Origin: Phorcus lineatus
Taxonomy: Eukaryota; Mollusca; Gastropoda; Trochida; Trochidae
Assembly: GCA_921293015.1 (NCBI GenBank)
Contig: OV121081.1
Coordinates: 5,580,001 to 5,644,000, forward strand
DNA: 64,000 nucleotides
Direction of reading: 5' to 3'
Part shown: piece after piece, positions 1 through 13,099 of the stretch
Numbering within the stretch: the stretch's first letter is position 1
Layout: each line of letters starts with the position of its first letter
Translations under genes and position numbers: made by a program
Notes under the pieces: generated by a model
Seen by the model: only the letters and a program-made list of their open reading frames with translations
What the model was told of the DNA's origin: nothing
The model's database searches: none

Positions 1-22
1 TTTCCAAGATTATTCCCTTTGA

Positions 23-295
23 GGTGAGTTGGTGTTTAACGCCGCTTTCAAGATTATTTCACTTATATCGCGGCTGCTAGTATTGTTCCAGGGAGAAAGC
101 CCACAACACCATTGTGGATATGCATTGCGGTGAAACCTGCGAGCATCGGCTGGAACTAGCGCACCATGGGTGGTACTGGGCTGAATTTCAGTGTGGCATT
201 GCACCCAAACCTGACTGCGTGTAGAACAGTCCTCTACTGCAGACAAAGTTGCCGAGCCCCTGGCGGGATTCTAACCACGGACCTCCTGATCCTGG
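23..295 (-). repeat. tRNA-derived SINE, 5'-truncated, with 10-bp target-site duplication
   Basis: The element reads on the minus strand. A pol III B-box-like motif (GGTTAGAATCCCGCC) is the reverse complement of 262-276. The 3' end (24-46) holds the GTTTAACGCCGC-type domain that is common in molluscan SINEs. The 10-bp direct repeat TTCCCTTTGA flanks it at 13-22 and 296-305, marking a clean retroposition event. The B box lies only about 20 bp from the 5' boundary, so the A-box part of the tRNA head is missing and the copy is 5'-truncated. Family assignment is from memory of conserved domains, not from a database. Confidence 0.75.
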
Positions 296-344
296 TTCCC
301 TTTGAATAGTAATTCCTGCTTATTTGTCATTTAGGTGAAAAGAG

Positions 345-461
345 ATTTGGGATTTAACGCAGTTTTCAAGAGTATTTAACTAATGTCATGGCTGCTAGAA
401 TTACTGCAGGTTAATGTGGCTATGCATTGCAGTGAAACCTGCATGCATCGGCTGGATCTTA
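345..461 (-). repeat. Degenerate second copy of the same SINE
   Basis: The segment repeats the order of conserved blocks seen in the SINE at 23-295: a TTTAACGC block, the ATGGCTGCTAGAAT block, then TATGCATTGC, GTGAAACCTGC and GCATCGGCTGGA. It is more diverged and lacks the tRNA-like head. Confidence 0.6.
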
Positions 462-1832
462 GAATGGGTCACTTTACATTTGGTACTTATTGATTCTGTG
501 GCTGACTGAATGAACTCTCATATCTCATCAGTGAAACTGGTACACTTGATTCTTAACTGTGACATATATTTCATTGTTAAATCTTTTTCATTTCAAGTTA
601 AAGCTATTACTGGATAGCAAATTTATGAGCTTTTTCATACAGTGATTATCCTCAAATGACAATGATTAAACATAAACATTAAGCTAAAAGGACAGAATAA
701 TGCTGTATCTTATAAAACATATAATGTATCATAGATAAGTGGAATGGTGTGAATTGACTACAAGCAAGATGTAAGGATATAAACTTCTGTAAAGAATCTA
801 AAATTGACATGATTCATTTGATAATACAAGAACAACATGCCCTGGAACAATATTTCACTGGAATGTTTCTTTCAGAATCATCGCAATATACAGAAATGGA
901 TTGTGTCTTCTTATTTTCCAGCCCCATCTTATCTTCAATGGACAGTTACAACTTAACGGCAGTACGTTATGTTTGAGTGAACTTTAAAGGCACTTAAGAA
1001 ATACACTTTCTACCAGTACTGTACACTAAGATTGCAATTAACAGCATGAATCTTATTGACATAACATTTTAGGTATATTTTATCAACTCTTTTCATTCTT
1101 TTGTATGATTTCATTCCATATATATATTTATATACAAACTTTCAAACAATAAAATTTATAGACATTCAACAAAATCTATGTTGCGCTTTAAAATCACAAG
1201 CTAAAAAAACAGGTTTGGGAAACCAATGAATACACACAAGATATATCAGCATATTAATTATAAATCTTTGAGTAGTATATGAATTGCATCAATACATTTC
1301 ATGGAAGACAGTCATGATAGAGTAAAATCACAACGCCGATAACTCTCCAGATTATTCCATCATCAGCCTCTGATTATCACAATGCTTGATCTCACACTCA
1401 CAACACTGTACTCATCGGATAAAAAATAATAATGGTACAATTATCACAACCTACTTCTCTTAATCATTGAATCTTATTCAATCCTTTAAATATTCATCAG
1501 ATATATTGATAGATCAGTCAAAACAATGAAAAATACATCAAAATAAAATACAATGGAAAGTTGTTCTTTTGAAATATACAAGAAAGAAAAAAAACTTGCC
1601 AAAAATGAAAGAATCCATAAAGCGAAAACTTTCAATCAAGTGCATTTTTCTCAAAATTTTCCAACATTGACAGAAAATGTTATTGTTCCTATTTTGCTTA
1701 GCCTTGTTTATTCATTCGATCTATTTCTCACATCAGTAATTCATCATTTTCTCAACAATCTTTAGGTTCAACCATTAATACTGAACAAATATTCATTTAA
1801 CGTCCATCATTCTCCATGCATCCATTCATACA
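462..1832. other. Non-coding 3' flank of the amine oxidase gene
   Basis: AT-rich sequence with no credible coding exon. It should contain the 3' untranslated region of the minus-strand amine oxidase that ends at 1833. Confidence 0.5.
1707..1712 (-). promoter_or_regulatory. Candidate polyadenylation signal for the amine oxidase
   Basis: TTTATT on the plus strand reads AATAAA on the minus strand, about 120 bases downstream of the stop codon at 1833-1835. Such hexamers are frequent in AT-rich DNA, so support is positional only. Confidence 0.3.
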
Positions 1833-4800
1833 TTACAGCTCATCCTTAACTTCAGACGATTCTTCTTCTTTACTTTTGCCCCCTTTCTCTTCTTTTTCCT
1901 TTTCTTTCTTCCTTTCTTCCTCCAGTCTCCTCTCTTCCTCTCGCCTCCTCTCTTCTTCTCTCGCTCTCTCCTCACACAACCCCGACATGAGTTGTTCCGC
2001 AGCTCTCACCCCCGAGTTGTAAGCGCCGTGTAGGGTGCCGATACCCTTGTATGTGGTGTGCTCTCCCGCAAAGTAGATGTTTGGACACAGTGGATCAGAG
2101 AGTGTATTCCAGAGGTCTATATTATTTCCTGTAAGAGAAATCAAAATAAATGAATGCTTTTGAAAACAGCAAAGAATGATGCTCGACTAGTAACAGACAA
2201 AATATACATGTGCAAAAACAAAATGCTAAGAGGAGAGTTCTAATTTAGGTAAAACATTTATCATGCCTTTTTGTTCCTTGAACAGACCGACTTGCATATA
2301 TCTGACTGGATTAGATATTCTGACAACAGGGGTGAATTTTCTATTTATACAAGTCCTGATCTGAGAGACTCACCAACTCTAGGGTATGAACTTGATAGTC
2401 CAGCATGTTTCGATGACTTCCAGCTGGATCGGACGAGATTCACAATATCTGTTTTCTTAGCTGCTGATCCAAATAATCTGCTTAAGCTTTGACTCACTGA
2501 AACAAGGAAACCTTTCATGAGGGGCACACAAGTTCCTTGGAAACAAGTACAAAATGTTGCTCAAAATTTTAAATTCACAAAGTAAAAACATTATTTATGA
2601 CCTGAGCAGGACAATTCATCCAAAATTGCACTAAGTCTACCAAGCTGTACAAATGGGTACATGCACATGGGAAGGTAAGGACTTATACTGTCGCTTAGTC
2701 GCTTATCAAAAGTACTATTTCTTCAGTGTAGAGATAGAATTTTTTAGATCTGAACATGGCAATGCATGCAAATAGCGCAATACAATAGGACTAGTATCCT
2801 TATGATTATATGTGGATATATTTTTAAGGTATCATCAAGTGACAAAATTTTCGTGCCGACAACGAGAGGAGTGGGTGTATATTCAAACTACATGTCTTCT
2901 ATCTCTCTTATGTGGACACACTACAAAAGCCTTTTCACCTTAAAGATAAGATTCAGATCATATATTTTCAAATATCTCTTGAAAAATCATTACAAGAACT
3001 TTTTACCAATGGTTTTAACTTCATCATCAGCCATGGATTCCAACTTGATGGCTGCGTTACCCTTGACGATGCCTACAAGAACTGGCCGTCCTGACATCTT
3101 GTGCATGTTGAGCCAGGTTTGGAGCATCCCGGTTTCTGTCTTACCGTCCCCGGCTATCAGGAACACCCCGGTCTCTGTCGGCCAAAACACCTCAGCAAAC
3201 TCAACAACCACCTTGTTACTGCAGGAAGATCCTGAAGAGAACAATAGTATTGCTTTTATCTTCTGTTCTTTTCTTTAAAGGCACTTTTTGAAGTAAGTAT
3301 GCACTTTAGATACCTTACAATGCAATAGCAAATGTACTGTTTTGTTAGGACCCAAGATGATGTTTTAAAAAACAGATATGGAGAATTTAATAAAAGGGTT
3401 GATTTTACAGAGACTTGAAGTATGTTAAAATGAAGGTCAACATACTGATCTGATTCTGATTTGGATTATTAAAATATCGACAAGGACGGCCATGACAGAA
3501 TTATGATATGGTTAAATTATCAATCTCAGAAACAAGGTTCATCATACCAATTTCCTGAAGAGCCTTTACATACGGTGCTGGAAGAGGAGGCTCAAACACT
3601 AGCTCCTCCTCCCTCAAGACAGTAGCAGGCACAGCAACCACAACAGCGTCGGCGCGAGTCTGGGTCCCATCTCGAAGTCGGATGACCACAGAGTCGGGAT
3701 CTGTCTCCACCTTGAGCTGCCGGACCACCTTCCTCAACTCCACCCACAGCGGGAACTCCCCGTCTCCCCCACTCACAAGTCTGCAAGGGAAGAGTTAATG
3801 GTACCTAAAATAGTGATTCATTCTCATCCACCAATGGGATTATGGATGACAAGCCCATAATTCTGAGAATGTTGTAAGAGAAGAAGTTGTTATCCATGTT
3901 CATATTTACTTTCCAACTTCCAAATGGCATAAAAATAAGTGCCATCATATTGCAATACAACCCTCCACTCAAAAGTCAAACAAAGAGGGGGAAGGGGTAT
4001 CATTGTGATTATGATTTATCCTCTTCTAGGGATGAAATAGTTTACTACAAAAGTTAAACTGTGGTTTATTTTGCTTTCGATTTTGTGCACTATACATCAA
4101 AGTGTAATTTGGCATAATTATGTTGTATACATAATCAGCTAAATTTAGGTTATGTAGTGCAAAAACCTTATAAAAATACTTTGGTTGGGTTAAAACTTTA
4201 TTCTGACAGTGACAATGACAATCAAAGAGATGTTATGCTCTTTAAATAAAATTTCTATCAATAAATAAAACCACAATTATGACAGAGCACAAAGAAACAA
4301 GAATTCTTAAACAACCAATAGTTCTTTTCCACCGATGGGATAGGTATATCTGCTTGTTCAATTTTGTCGGTTACATTCCCATAGTAACATTTTAGTGCTG
4401 TCTACATTTAGAACTCACTCCATCTACACTTTAAGGCCTAAAAAAGGGTGACCTTACACAGATTAACCTCTAACCCTTTCGCTATTATTCCACACAAACA
4501 ATCTCTCCATAAACTGCCACATTAGCCTATTTATATATTCCAGAGCATCTACAATCCCATGATTACTGTTCAGGATTAGCCTTCTACATGCTGTATATAG
4601 GCAGCCAATGAAATGAATCAAAGAAGAGCAATATTGGCATTGCCTGGAGGAGAGATCAAATGCTAGCCGACATACTATGAACAGCTATCAGTAAACAGCT
4701 GGTAGCAATATGAGGCTGCTCCTGAGAGGGTAATCAGGCAATCGTAGGAACTCCTCTGATACAAGTATACTATGTAGAAGATTGATCACGAGGCTTTTTA

Positions 4801-7086
4801 AGGGTCATGGAAATGTCACCAAAAAAGATAATTCAAAACCCCAAGGTACAGTATTGATAAAAGCATTTGCTTGTTTACCAATTCGGTTCCTTCTTTTGGG
4901 AAATAAATATGTTTAAAACAAAACAATACTTAAGAACAAGCACCTGTCAGCCAGTTCCCCCATTCCATCTAGCAGGTTTGTGTTGTAGCCGAAGTCCAGC
5001 AGGTCTGGCTGATAGTGTTTGGTGGAGAAGTCCGGTATGTTGTAGGAGCTAAACATCTCCAACAGACACGCAGTTACAACATCCTCTTCTTTGTTCTGAC
5101 CTCTCAGAGCTTTCACGACCTCCGACACCACTCTGTGCACCGATTGGTCACTCTCCATCTCCTTCGCTTTGGAGATTGCCAGTTGATATAACTGGAATAT
5201 ATCAATATTATGGATGCACTGACACACACAGGTACAAATCATCAGTACAAATATTTGTACTTTATGATGATAATTTAATGGCTGACAGATAATATATGTG
5301 AAAATCGTTTTTAAATAGAAAAGTATGCATTTTCTCTATGAATTATTCACGGTCAAAACAAAAAGATTTCCATCCCTCCAAATTGAACCTCCTGCCCTTG
5401 ACATCAGGGCCCACATTTACTCTTGTAAGATTCTAGACTACTGCAGGCCCTTTTGATAGGCCAATCAGAAAACAGCTTGCAAAATGAACTTCCAATGTCA
5501 ACAACAAAGATAGCGGTAGTGACCTACAACTTTACCAAGACAGATTATTAAAAGAAATATTTTCATGTGTAATTTATATATTTATATAAGCATATACTTA
5601 ATTGGACACACAGTAGATCATGGTAGTGTGTGGTTGATTGATATATAACTGTAGAGTTTCTAAAGTTTGTAAGTAACGTAAATGTGAAATGATTCTACAA
5701 ATAGAAACGTAGAAACATTATTATTTTATTTTTTGAATAATGATTTTCATGGAAATGTATTTTCAAATAAACTCATTGCGAAGAGTTGATTGTCAAACTT
5801 TGGTAAATCAGAATCATATCATCATTCCAATTTATCAACGGGTACTACATTGCGATATGAATGAGAGGTGTTATAACATGCATTTGCTTGGATTTTATTT
5901 CTCTAGTGACTCAAAGCTGGTAGAAAGTATAGAATGTAAATGGCGATTTTATTGGCTGTATGTTAGCAGCTAGCAAGGGGGGTAACTCGTTAACGCAATA
6001 GATGTTGTTGCTTCCTTTTACAGGTTTATCGACCAATGAGGGCAAGGTAGAAAATGGATAGTTTATCTCGATACGTTTTCACCTTGCCGTGGGAGGATGC
6101 TTTAGTTTTAACCCTCATAATCAGCTGATGTTAAAACTTAAGGATCTTATATTCTTATTCAAAATACTGCTTCATTTCAAAATATGTGTTTGATTTCAGG
6201 GATATGAAAAACGATCAATGTTTTTGTTTAAAAATACTTCAATTAATGAAGTGAGAGTGCATTGATAGTCCGTATCTATTTGTGTTTAGTCCGTATCTAT
6301 TTAGTTTTATAACCGTAAAGCATATTTTTTTCAGTAGAAATCTGTTAATAAACTTACTTTCCGAGCTTCCACAAAATATTCAACGAGTTTGTTTCCTGAC
6401 AGTTTCTTGTCCAGTTCTGGTATGTATAATTAAACTTACTTTCCGAGCTTCCACAAAATATTCAACGAGTTTGTTTCCTGACAGTTTCTTGTCCAGTTCT
6501 GGTATGTACAATTGGATATGGCTGAGCTGGGATGTCGCTAGTTCCAGTTTCTCTGTCAGATTGAGCAGTGGATTGTTTGGTGCCTCCGTGTTTAATGCAG
6601 CGCCACCTAGATCAACCTCCACACCTGAGAGAACAAATAGAAATCTTTGAATATGGTCAGCGACATTGAAATACATAGAAGTCACCCGAGGAAGTTCAGG
6701 ACTAGTTGGCTACACATGTTATGAGTAAACACTTCCTCAAGATATTGTCTGCTTTGATTGTACTTTATCTGTATGTCATTATACATCTATTTCTGAAAAT
6801 CTCATTTCACTTCGTCTAGAAAGAATGAATTAAGTCAGAAAATACCTTTAGCGTCAGGCATGCTCTTCTTGTCCGTCCACACCCGACCTCCGTAACGATC
6901 TCTGCGAGCCTCGTACACTGTTACATGATAATCAGCCGTCTTGTTGTTCCTCAGAGTTCTTGCAGCAGCTAGTCCTGCAAAGCCGCCTCCAATCACAACA
7001 ATTTCCTTTCTTTTACATTCCACAAGAGAAATGGACAGGATCAGCATGCCAAAGGCAAAGAGGGATTTTACTTTTGAAGGCATCAT
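1833..7086 (-). CDS. ER-targeted flavin amine oxidase, polyamine-oxidase-like (7 exons, complete)
   Basis: Coding exons on the minus strand, in order: 7086-6846, 6624-6440, 5191-4944, 3780-3548, 3231-3007, 2496-2374 and 2128-1833. All junctions are GT-AG and phases agree; the joined CDS is 1551 nt (516 residues), usual for the family. Residues 1-24 are a hydrophobic signal peptide. The FAD-binding Rossmann motif GGGFAG is at residues 33-38, followed by VYEAR and an RxGGR motif. A later [12 protein letters not shown] segment holds the lysine conserved in polyamine oxidases, and FAGEH...GAYNSG near the end is the C-terminal flavin-binding signature. A tail rich in Glu, Arg and Lys then ends in KDEL, the ER retrieval signal. 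Family members oxidise polyamines or other amines and release hydrogen peroxide; the substrate here is inferred only as polyamine-like. A TTCTTCAG acceptor at 7097 suggests a separate 5' untranslated exon. Confidence 0.9.
6349..6512. repeat. 82-bp tandem duplication across the exon 2 / intron 2 junction
   Basis: Positions 6349-6430 and 6431-6512 are near-identical, with a T/C difference seen near the end of the unit. Each copy carries the end of exon 2 and its GTAAGT donor. The copy at 6431-6512 is used in the gene model. Reading on into the second copy shifts frame, since 82 is not a multiple of 3, and soon stops. Confidence 0.9.
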
Positions 7087-8426
7087 GTGAAGTGATCTGA
7101 AGAATTTAGAAAATTAAAATATGTTTTTATCATTGATCCAAAATATTTGTTAAGAATTGTCAGAATGAAACGTAACATATTACATCAACTTAAGCTACAC
7201 TAGAAATAGAAATGAGAAAGCACATATTTTCATAATTCATAATTAGTTTATAGAATGGGTACAATGTTACTTTGGTAATGGTTTGGCATACATAGTGTTC
7301 GAGCAGTCCAAAAAGTAATTCTTACTACGTTTTATAATGACCACTTACATAGCGATTCTGTACAATCTCATTAAAATATGTTCCTATTTCTCTTCCACAC
7401 ATACCTTACAAAATATAAACTCTGTTGGACTCAAAATTACTATTGAACAATTGTCTTTCTTTGATTTTGTTTTCATTATCATTATAGATAGTCAGTGATA
7501 TCATGTCACCTGCTGGGATGACGATGATGAAAAGAAAATTTCTAAATATTACTCTGAAAAATTCCCTAGTTAAAAATTGTAATTCGTTATTTCAATATGA
7601 CTTGCATGTTCATTAGATCAAATTTAAACGCGTGTTAGAAAATTGTGTACGGGATATCCACGTTATTCAATTTTCTCTTAAAACAATTACAGGATCTTGG
7701 GTGAAATGAAACATGACATGACATGACATAAGAAACTATTGATGTAAAACATTTGACCATTTCTTAGAATTAAGTAAACCTACTTTGAAATTTCTGAAAC
7801 AAGGAAAACATTTCACTAAATCTAATAAACGGTCAAATAAACACAAGCCAAGTTCTGGCAAGTGTGACTTCCTGTGCGTTGCGCTAAAACTCCCGCCAAC
7901 GGGAGACGTCATTGCATAGAATTAATCTCAATTAGTTGGAGCAAGGACGTATATTAACTTCCTTGGTTGGAGAAAAGGGTGAAAATAAAGTATTGGTAAT
8001 ACTATGATATTATCCAAGAAATATATTATTAATAATTCAAGACATAACGATTGTTTTTATTTTTGTTTTTCTAAAACTACGTTTTATTATGATCTTTGAT
8101 ATAGCGATTTATTACAATCTAATCAAAATAGGATCATCTTTTTCTTCTGCTCATACGTTACACAGATGATAGAATAGCGAAGATAAAGATCATCATTCGA
8201 GATCGGGTTATTTCTAACAGCAATTCAGGCCAATAGTATAATTATTAACTTATAAACACTATGAAATGCAGGGGGAAATGATGTGTTGAACAAAATCTAA
8301 CCCGGAGTCTTCTACCACATTTCTAAATCAAAGATTATTTAAAAAGTGCTATAGATTGTCTTGAAAAGGCGAGGGGACTACAAATCCTTAAGTATGAGTG
8401 TGTATCCTTAGTCTGTGAATGGTGAT

Positions 8427-8765
8427 TTAAAGGAGCAGTGTCACGGTTTGAGGGAATTTAACGAAAACGAAAATGAATTTTAAAGATCTTTTTTAATTAA
8501 AAGGAGCAGTTTTCCATTGAGTGTAACATGTTGGGTTCAGCTACGCATATCTATTTCCCTACCTGAAATGATTAAAAGGTGTTAACACTGAAATGGTCGC
8601 CAGTAGTTTCGCTTGATACAAGATAGTTTCATCTACGACTAGGATAGTACGGTTGAAGCATGAGATGTTTGATACTCTGAAGATAACACATTTGGCACAA
8701 AGTAATGTTTATTGGGGAAAGTTTGAATGAATAAAGTTATAAAAAACTTGATCCTGTCCCTTTAA
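8427..8765. repeat. Dispersed repeat with TTAA ends, AGGAGCAG family
   Basis: The unit is bounded by TTAA at 8427-8430 and 8762-8765, with imperfect inverted ends (AGGAGCAGTG on the left, CCTGTCCCT on the right). Its middle is similar to 37706-38335, sharing AAAAGGAGCAGTTTT, a GATTAAAAGG block and a TTTCxCTTGATAC block. It is probably a nonautonomous DNA transposon. Confidence 0.5.
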
Positions 8766-9289
8766 ATAATTTAGAAAGTATTGTTCATGTTTTGTGAACC
8801 TTTTTGGACAGAACCTGTTCTCTCGTCATTCACTGCTGGTTCGATGATGAGGCTGTTTTTCTATTTGACATGTTTCACAAACAGATGTAGCCTTCATGTC
8901 TTCTTCAACATAACTGCCTACAAGTTAATTATGTGGTGCAACCAGAGCATGACAAAACTCTCCCATACATGACATCATGGCTGCTACGTGTTCTTGTAAT
9001 TAAGCTGTTCAAGTGTCGTTTTCAAAAGTAGACCTGTTTTCGTGTTTCTCTCACAGGATCTTGGTGACAGTGAAAATGGAGTCTATGTTCCTTTTTAAAC
9101 ATAAACTTTGCGAATTCTGACAAATCTTATCAAAACAAAATATGACCTGAAAGACACTGATCGACTTCGTAGAGCCACTCCGTGATTTTCATAAAATATT
9201 ATTTACCTTTGATATATATGACAAATACTGGTTTTCCATGAAAATCTAAAAACAGCCTTATAAATGCACAGAGGTGTAGATATAACGTC

Positions 9290-9430
9290 CAATATACATG
9301 GATACTAGTTATATAACCTAACAAACGCTATAAACTCCTAACTGTCCACCTGGCTGTTTTAGATAAGTCTCCAAAATTACGTTTGACTATTTGACGCGCG
9401 CCACTGTCCGGTTTTCGATCATAATTGCGA
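9290..9430. repeat. Dispersed repeat, copy 1 of 2
   Basis: Similar in the same orientation to 20413-20545. Both share ATACTAGTTATATAACCTA, a CTGTCC block, TTTGACTA and a TCATAAT block. No termini were resolved. Confidence 0.55.
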
Positions 9431-12228
9431 CGTTCTACGTTCATAATTGTCACTGTAAAAAAACAATAAGCTTTCAAATTTGTCTTTTTGGTAACAGTCG
9501 ATACTTCGCGATCAAATGACACCATTGATTAAGATTGACATATATACTCCAACAACTCACGGAGTGCCTCTTTAATTCATAATATTAATTGCCTATTTTC
9601 TGTCACATTGTACCAAACGCTAGAAAAAATTTTGTCGGCAACATAGCTAGTCAGGGATAAGTTTCTCTGATAAACCAACACGCTTCATTATATATACTAT
9701 ATAGGTAAATAAACTTTATTTCAATTCTACAAATACTTCATTCATTCATTATTTCGTAAATCAATTCATTGTCAAAATGTATGAATATTCCATCACCTCG
9801 GCAGTATTTTCCGCCCAGTATAATTCAACTGAAATCGTAACATTGTGATTTTCCATTAGTGCGAAATAATGTTTTCCTTATATTAAAATTACATGACATT
9901 TACAAACATGTTAAGAAATTTAAAAATAATTCTGTTGTCTACTGGCAACTAACATGTCCCTATAAGTGATTAAATGTAATTTTTCGATCGAGTTAATTAA
10001 AACCCAAAATGAAACTACATCTTTTGGAAGAAAAAGAAAATCTTTACACTTCGCCTCTCGGTTCCCCCATGTTATGTCAGGGATGTATTTTGTGTCTTAG
10101 GTTGTTGACTTCTTGTGTTTCTCTGTACAGGATAGGCTTATGGACACTTTGAAACATTACCGTGTGGAATTTTGTTGTTTCACTCACAGGTTCTCAGCCA
10201 TGTTCAGTTAACATTAAGAAGCATTAGTTATTGGCATGCAGTACTCATATAAACATCTAAAGGTGAAACACAAAAAGCAATTTTTTTAAACGACAACGAA
10301 AATACAAATATGACAAACATATATTATAAAAAGAGATTAATTGTGTAGAGTATCTTTTTAGGTCATACTATTATCGCTTCATGACCATAGAACGTCGCCT
10401 ATACATATAAAGATGTGTAAAGCATCTCAAATTATTTCTGTTTGTAAGCAAATACAGGCCGTCGGCCTCCTTCCATAGCATGCCAGAAGTATTCGGGTTT
10501 GCTCTATACATCTTTTCTTATGTGTTATAAAACTCAATATCAACGTGCATTGAATCTATTCATCCTTCAATATGTAGCTTTTCTTCAAATATTCCCTTTC
10601 GTGACGTTATTGTTAAGTTTTATTTTATCTATCAAACTCCTGCTCTATATGGGCCTTGCGGATAAATATCCGAGGTGTACTTTTGTTGTAAAATTATATC
10701 TTACTTCATGCCGCGATGTACTTCGAAACATCGTGTTAACAACTATGCAGGAGTAATATAACCTCTCCTAGATTAATGTTACTATTCTTATCTATTCACT
10801 ATCATCTTATGAGTTCTTGCATTGAATGACATTAAACGTTAAGTATTTTTTATCACATGACAAGCGACACTGTAATCAGACATTGTATTCATTCTTTTAT
10901 CTGAAAGGAATTACAGTCAACAAAGTACTACGGGAATATACACGTACCACCCTTAAGAAATGATTTAAACAAATTTTCGTAATCTTAATTTTCATTACAC
11001 AATAACGTACATCTATCGATTTGAAATTTCATAGGCACTTTCATAGAAGGACTGCCAAACAAACGAAATGAAATACATTCATATAGCCAGTATATTAGCC
11101 ACTATCTGATCTACATCAGAACAATACATACATTTGTGACTGCATTTGAGCGACATTGGAATATGGAGCTGGGAGCTCTTTTCGCCAGTCAATGCTTTAA
11201 TGTTCAGGATTAATAACTTGACGATTGCAAATTGAAGGCTAATTATACTCGTATAGGTAAGTACAATAACGAAAGATTTAAGTTATACTTAGAAACACAA
11301 TATAATACCAAATATGGGGAACCCAATATATAGCAGGTTCTCTCTGCCACGGTTCATGCCCGCGAAAGATTAAGTGATACATTGCTTGCATAAATGTTAA
11401 TTTCAAAATGAAGAGGGTTAATTTAACTGAAAAAAATCAGTTAGAAATCCGAAATACCATTGACATTCCAAGTTGAAACTAACTTATATCGGATATAATA
11501 ATATAAGTCTTTGATTTATTTTTAAAAAAACCCAACAATATATCGTAAACTTCTATTTCGTCTGCTAGGGAATTTTGTTTACACCGGATGTAAATTCCAC
11601 ATAATGATTTCTCCCTCGAACCAGGAAGTTATCTGCAACCGGGTCAATCTCAACTTACGATGTTAATTTATAGCAACACCTCTCAAGTGCTCGTGTAGAT
11701 CTATGTGTAAGTAGGTCACTGTGGAGACTATAGATTGTTTAACCTTTGTTGTCATGTTCACGGTAAGGTCTTATTGAGGATAATAATGAAATCGCTGGAA
11801 CAAAATGTCGTTCTTTTCAATCTTGACAAGTGTCAATATGACATTCCATGTCACTAGAGCCTGTTGTCTTGTAAATGGATGTTTCCTTGACGTTGTGTTC
11901 TTGCATATCCGTTATCTACAGTGACACTGTTTCGGTGTTTATTAACTAGATATTGTTTGGTGATTTTCAAACAATCATTCCATGGAACCTCAATGCATAG
12001 TTAACAAACAATACATGCAATTTATTAAATTACATGGCACTTGGGAAACGATGATTTACACAGCATACTATATATTAGCTTTTATGACAATTACCTTCAT
12101 AAACATGATTTTTATTCCCAAACAATATGATTTATAATTCAAGTTGTCACATATAAAGTGTCAGTTTTTAATTTTCTCTTTTAAATGTATTTCTTTAATG
12201 ACATTTCCTTTCTGCGATAGAAACTGCC

Positions 12229-12814
12229 TTAAAGTCATAGTCTCATTTTTGTAAGGCAACTAAACTGAACTCATTATTCTTCACGAACAAAATCTGATCG
12301 CTAACACAAATATTTCCTGTCGCATTTGCAAAGATTTTCACTTTCATGCCCGTTTTACAGTTTTGGATGAAGCAGCTTATTGGCTTATGCCGTTTCAGAC
12401 CGATGAGGTACCGAATCAAGTGCAATCCAATCGCGAGTACGAAACACCGGAAATCTAGTCATCGCAGCGCCGATACTTATGACACACGCATTCTTCACTG
12501 AGTTTACCACCTTTTTGTTATTTCTATATTTGAAAAAGCGTAAGCTATTAGCTATTTTCATTGGCTATTCAGCTGGGAAATTTTATGTGTTCTTCGTCAC
12601 GGCCTTTGCGAAATGACGTGGTAAGGACTAATGCTCGCAAAAAACATAATATTCGGGTAGGGTAGGGTAGTTTGAACTTCATTATTGAGGGCTAGAATGC
12701 CTGCAGAGTTCTGAAAATTGTTGCAAACGTCAGGGGAAAGATTTCTGTGAGTGCTGTACTATTTGTCCGGCATTTATTACAATTTGCCTTGCAAAAATGA
12801 GACTATGACTTTAA
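12229..12814. mobile_element. TTAA-flanked nonautonomous DNA transposon (piggyBac-like MITE)
   Basis: A 578-bp unit (12233-12810) has 27-bp terminal inverted repeats, starting AGTCATAGTCTCATTTTTG, with one mismatch between 12233-12259 and 12784-12810. TTAA flanks both ends (12229-12232 and 12811-12814), the target preferred by piggyBac-type transposases. No transposase reading frame is present, so it would depend on an enzyme encoded elsewhere. Confidence 0.7.
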
Positions 12815-13099
12815 TTTGGTCTGGTAACATATTGGTCTCCACTTTTGTATTTGGGAAATTTGGTCTTCTTAATCAAAATAGCAGTCTTGGTGGAAAGTAA
12901 AACATGCAAAGGAAGATTATATAGATTCTAAATTTGACAATTTGATCTTGTAATGTTCTTAAGTCATTGGTGGTTATTATGTTATTGCAATTTGAATCTT
13001 ACCTTGTGCTTGCATATCTGTAGAATAAAAATTATCATTTTCAGAATGTTTTTCCTGCCTATGTAAAGAACAATGAGGTGACAGATTTATTAAGACACA

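Larger units (their letters stand above)
7097..13044. other. Intergenic region between the amine oxidase and PDZ-PH gene
   Basis: No convincing coding exon on either strand. A GC-richer patch near 7860-7920 contains an inverted CTCCCG/CGGGAG pair and, on the minus strand, an ACAGGAAGT ETS-like motif. It could be the amine oxidase promoter, but this is only inference. Dispersed repeats and one DNA transposon are listed separately. An acceptor-like TTTTCAG ends at 13044 and starts the exon that holds the next gene's start codon. Confidence 0.5.

Noticed and set aside
2766-3278. 170-codon plus-strand frame
   Set aside because: It lies opposite exon 5 of the amine oxidase and has no independent support.
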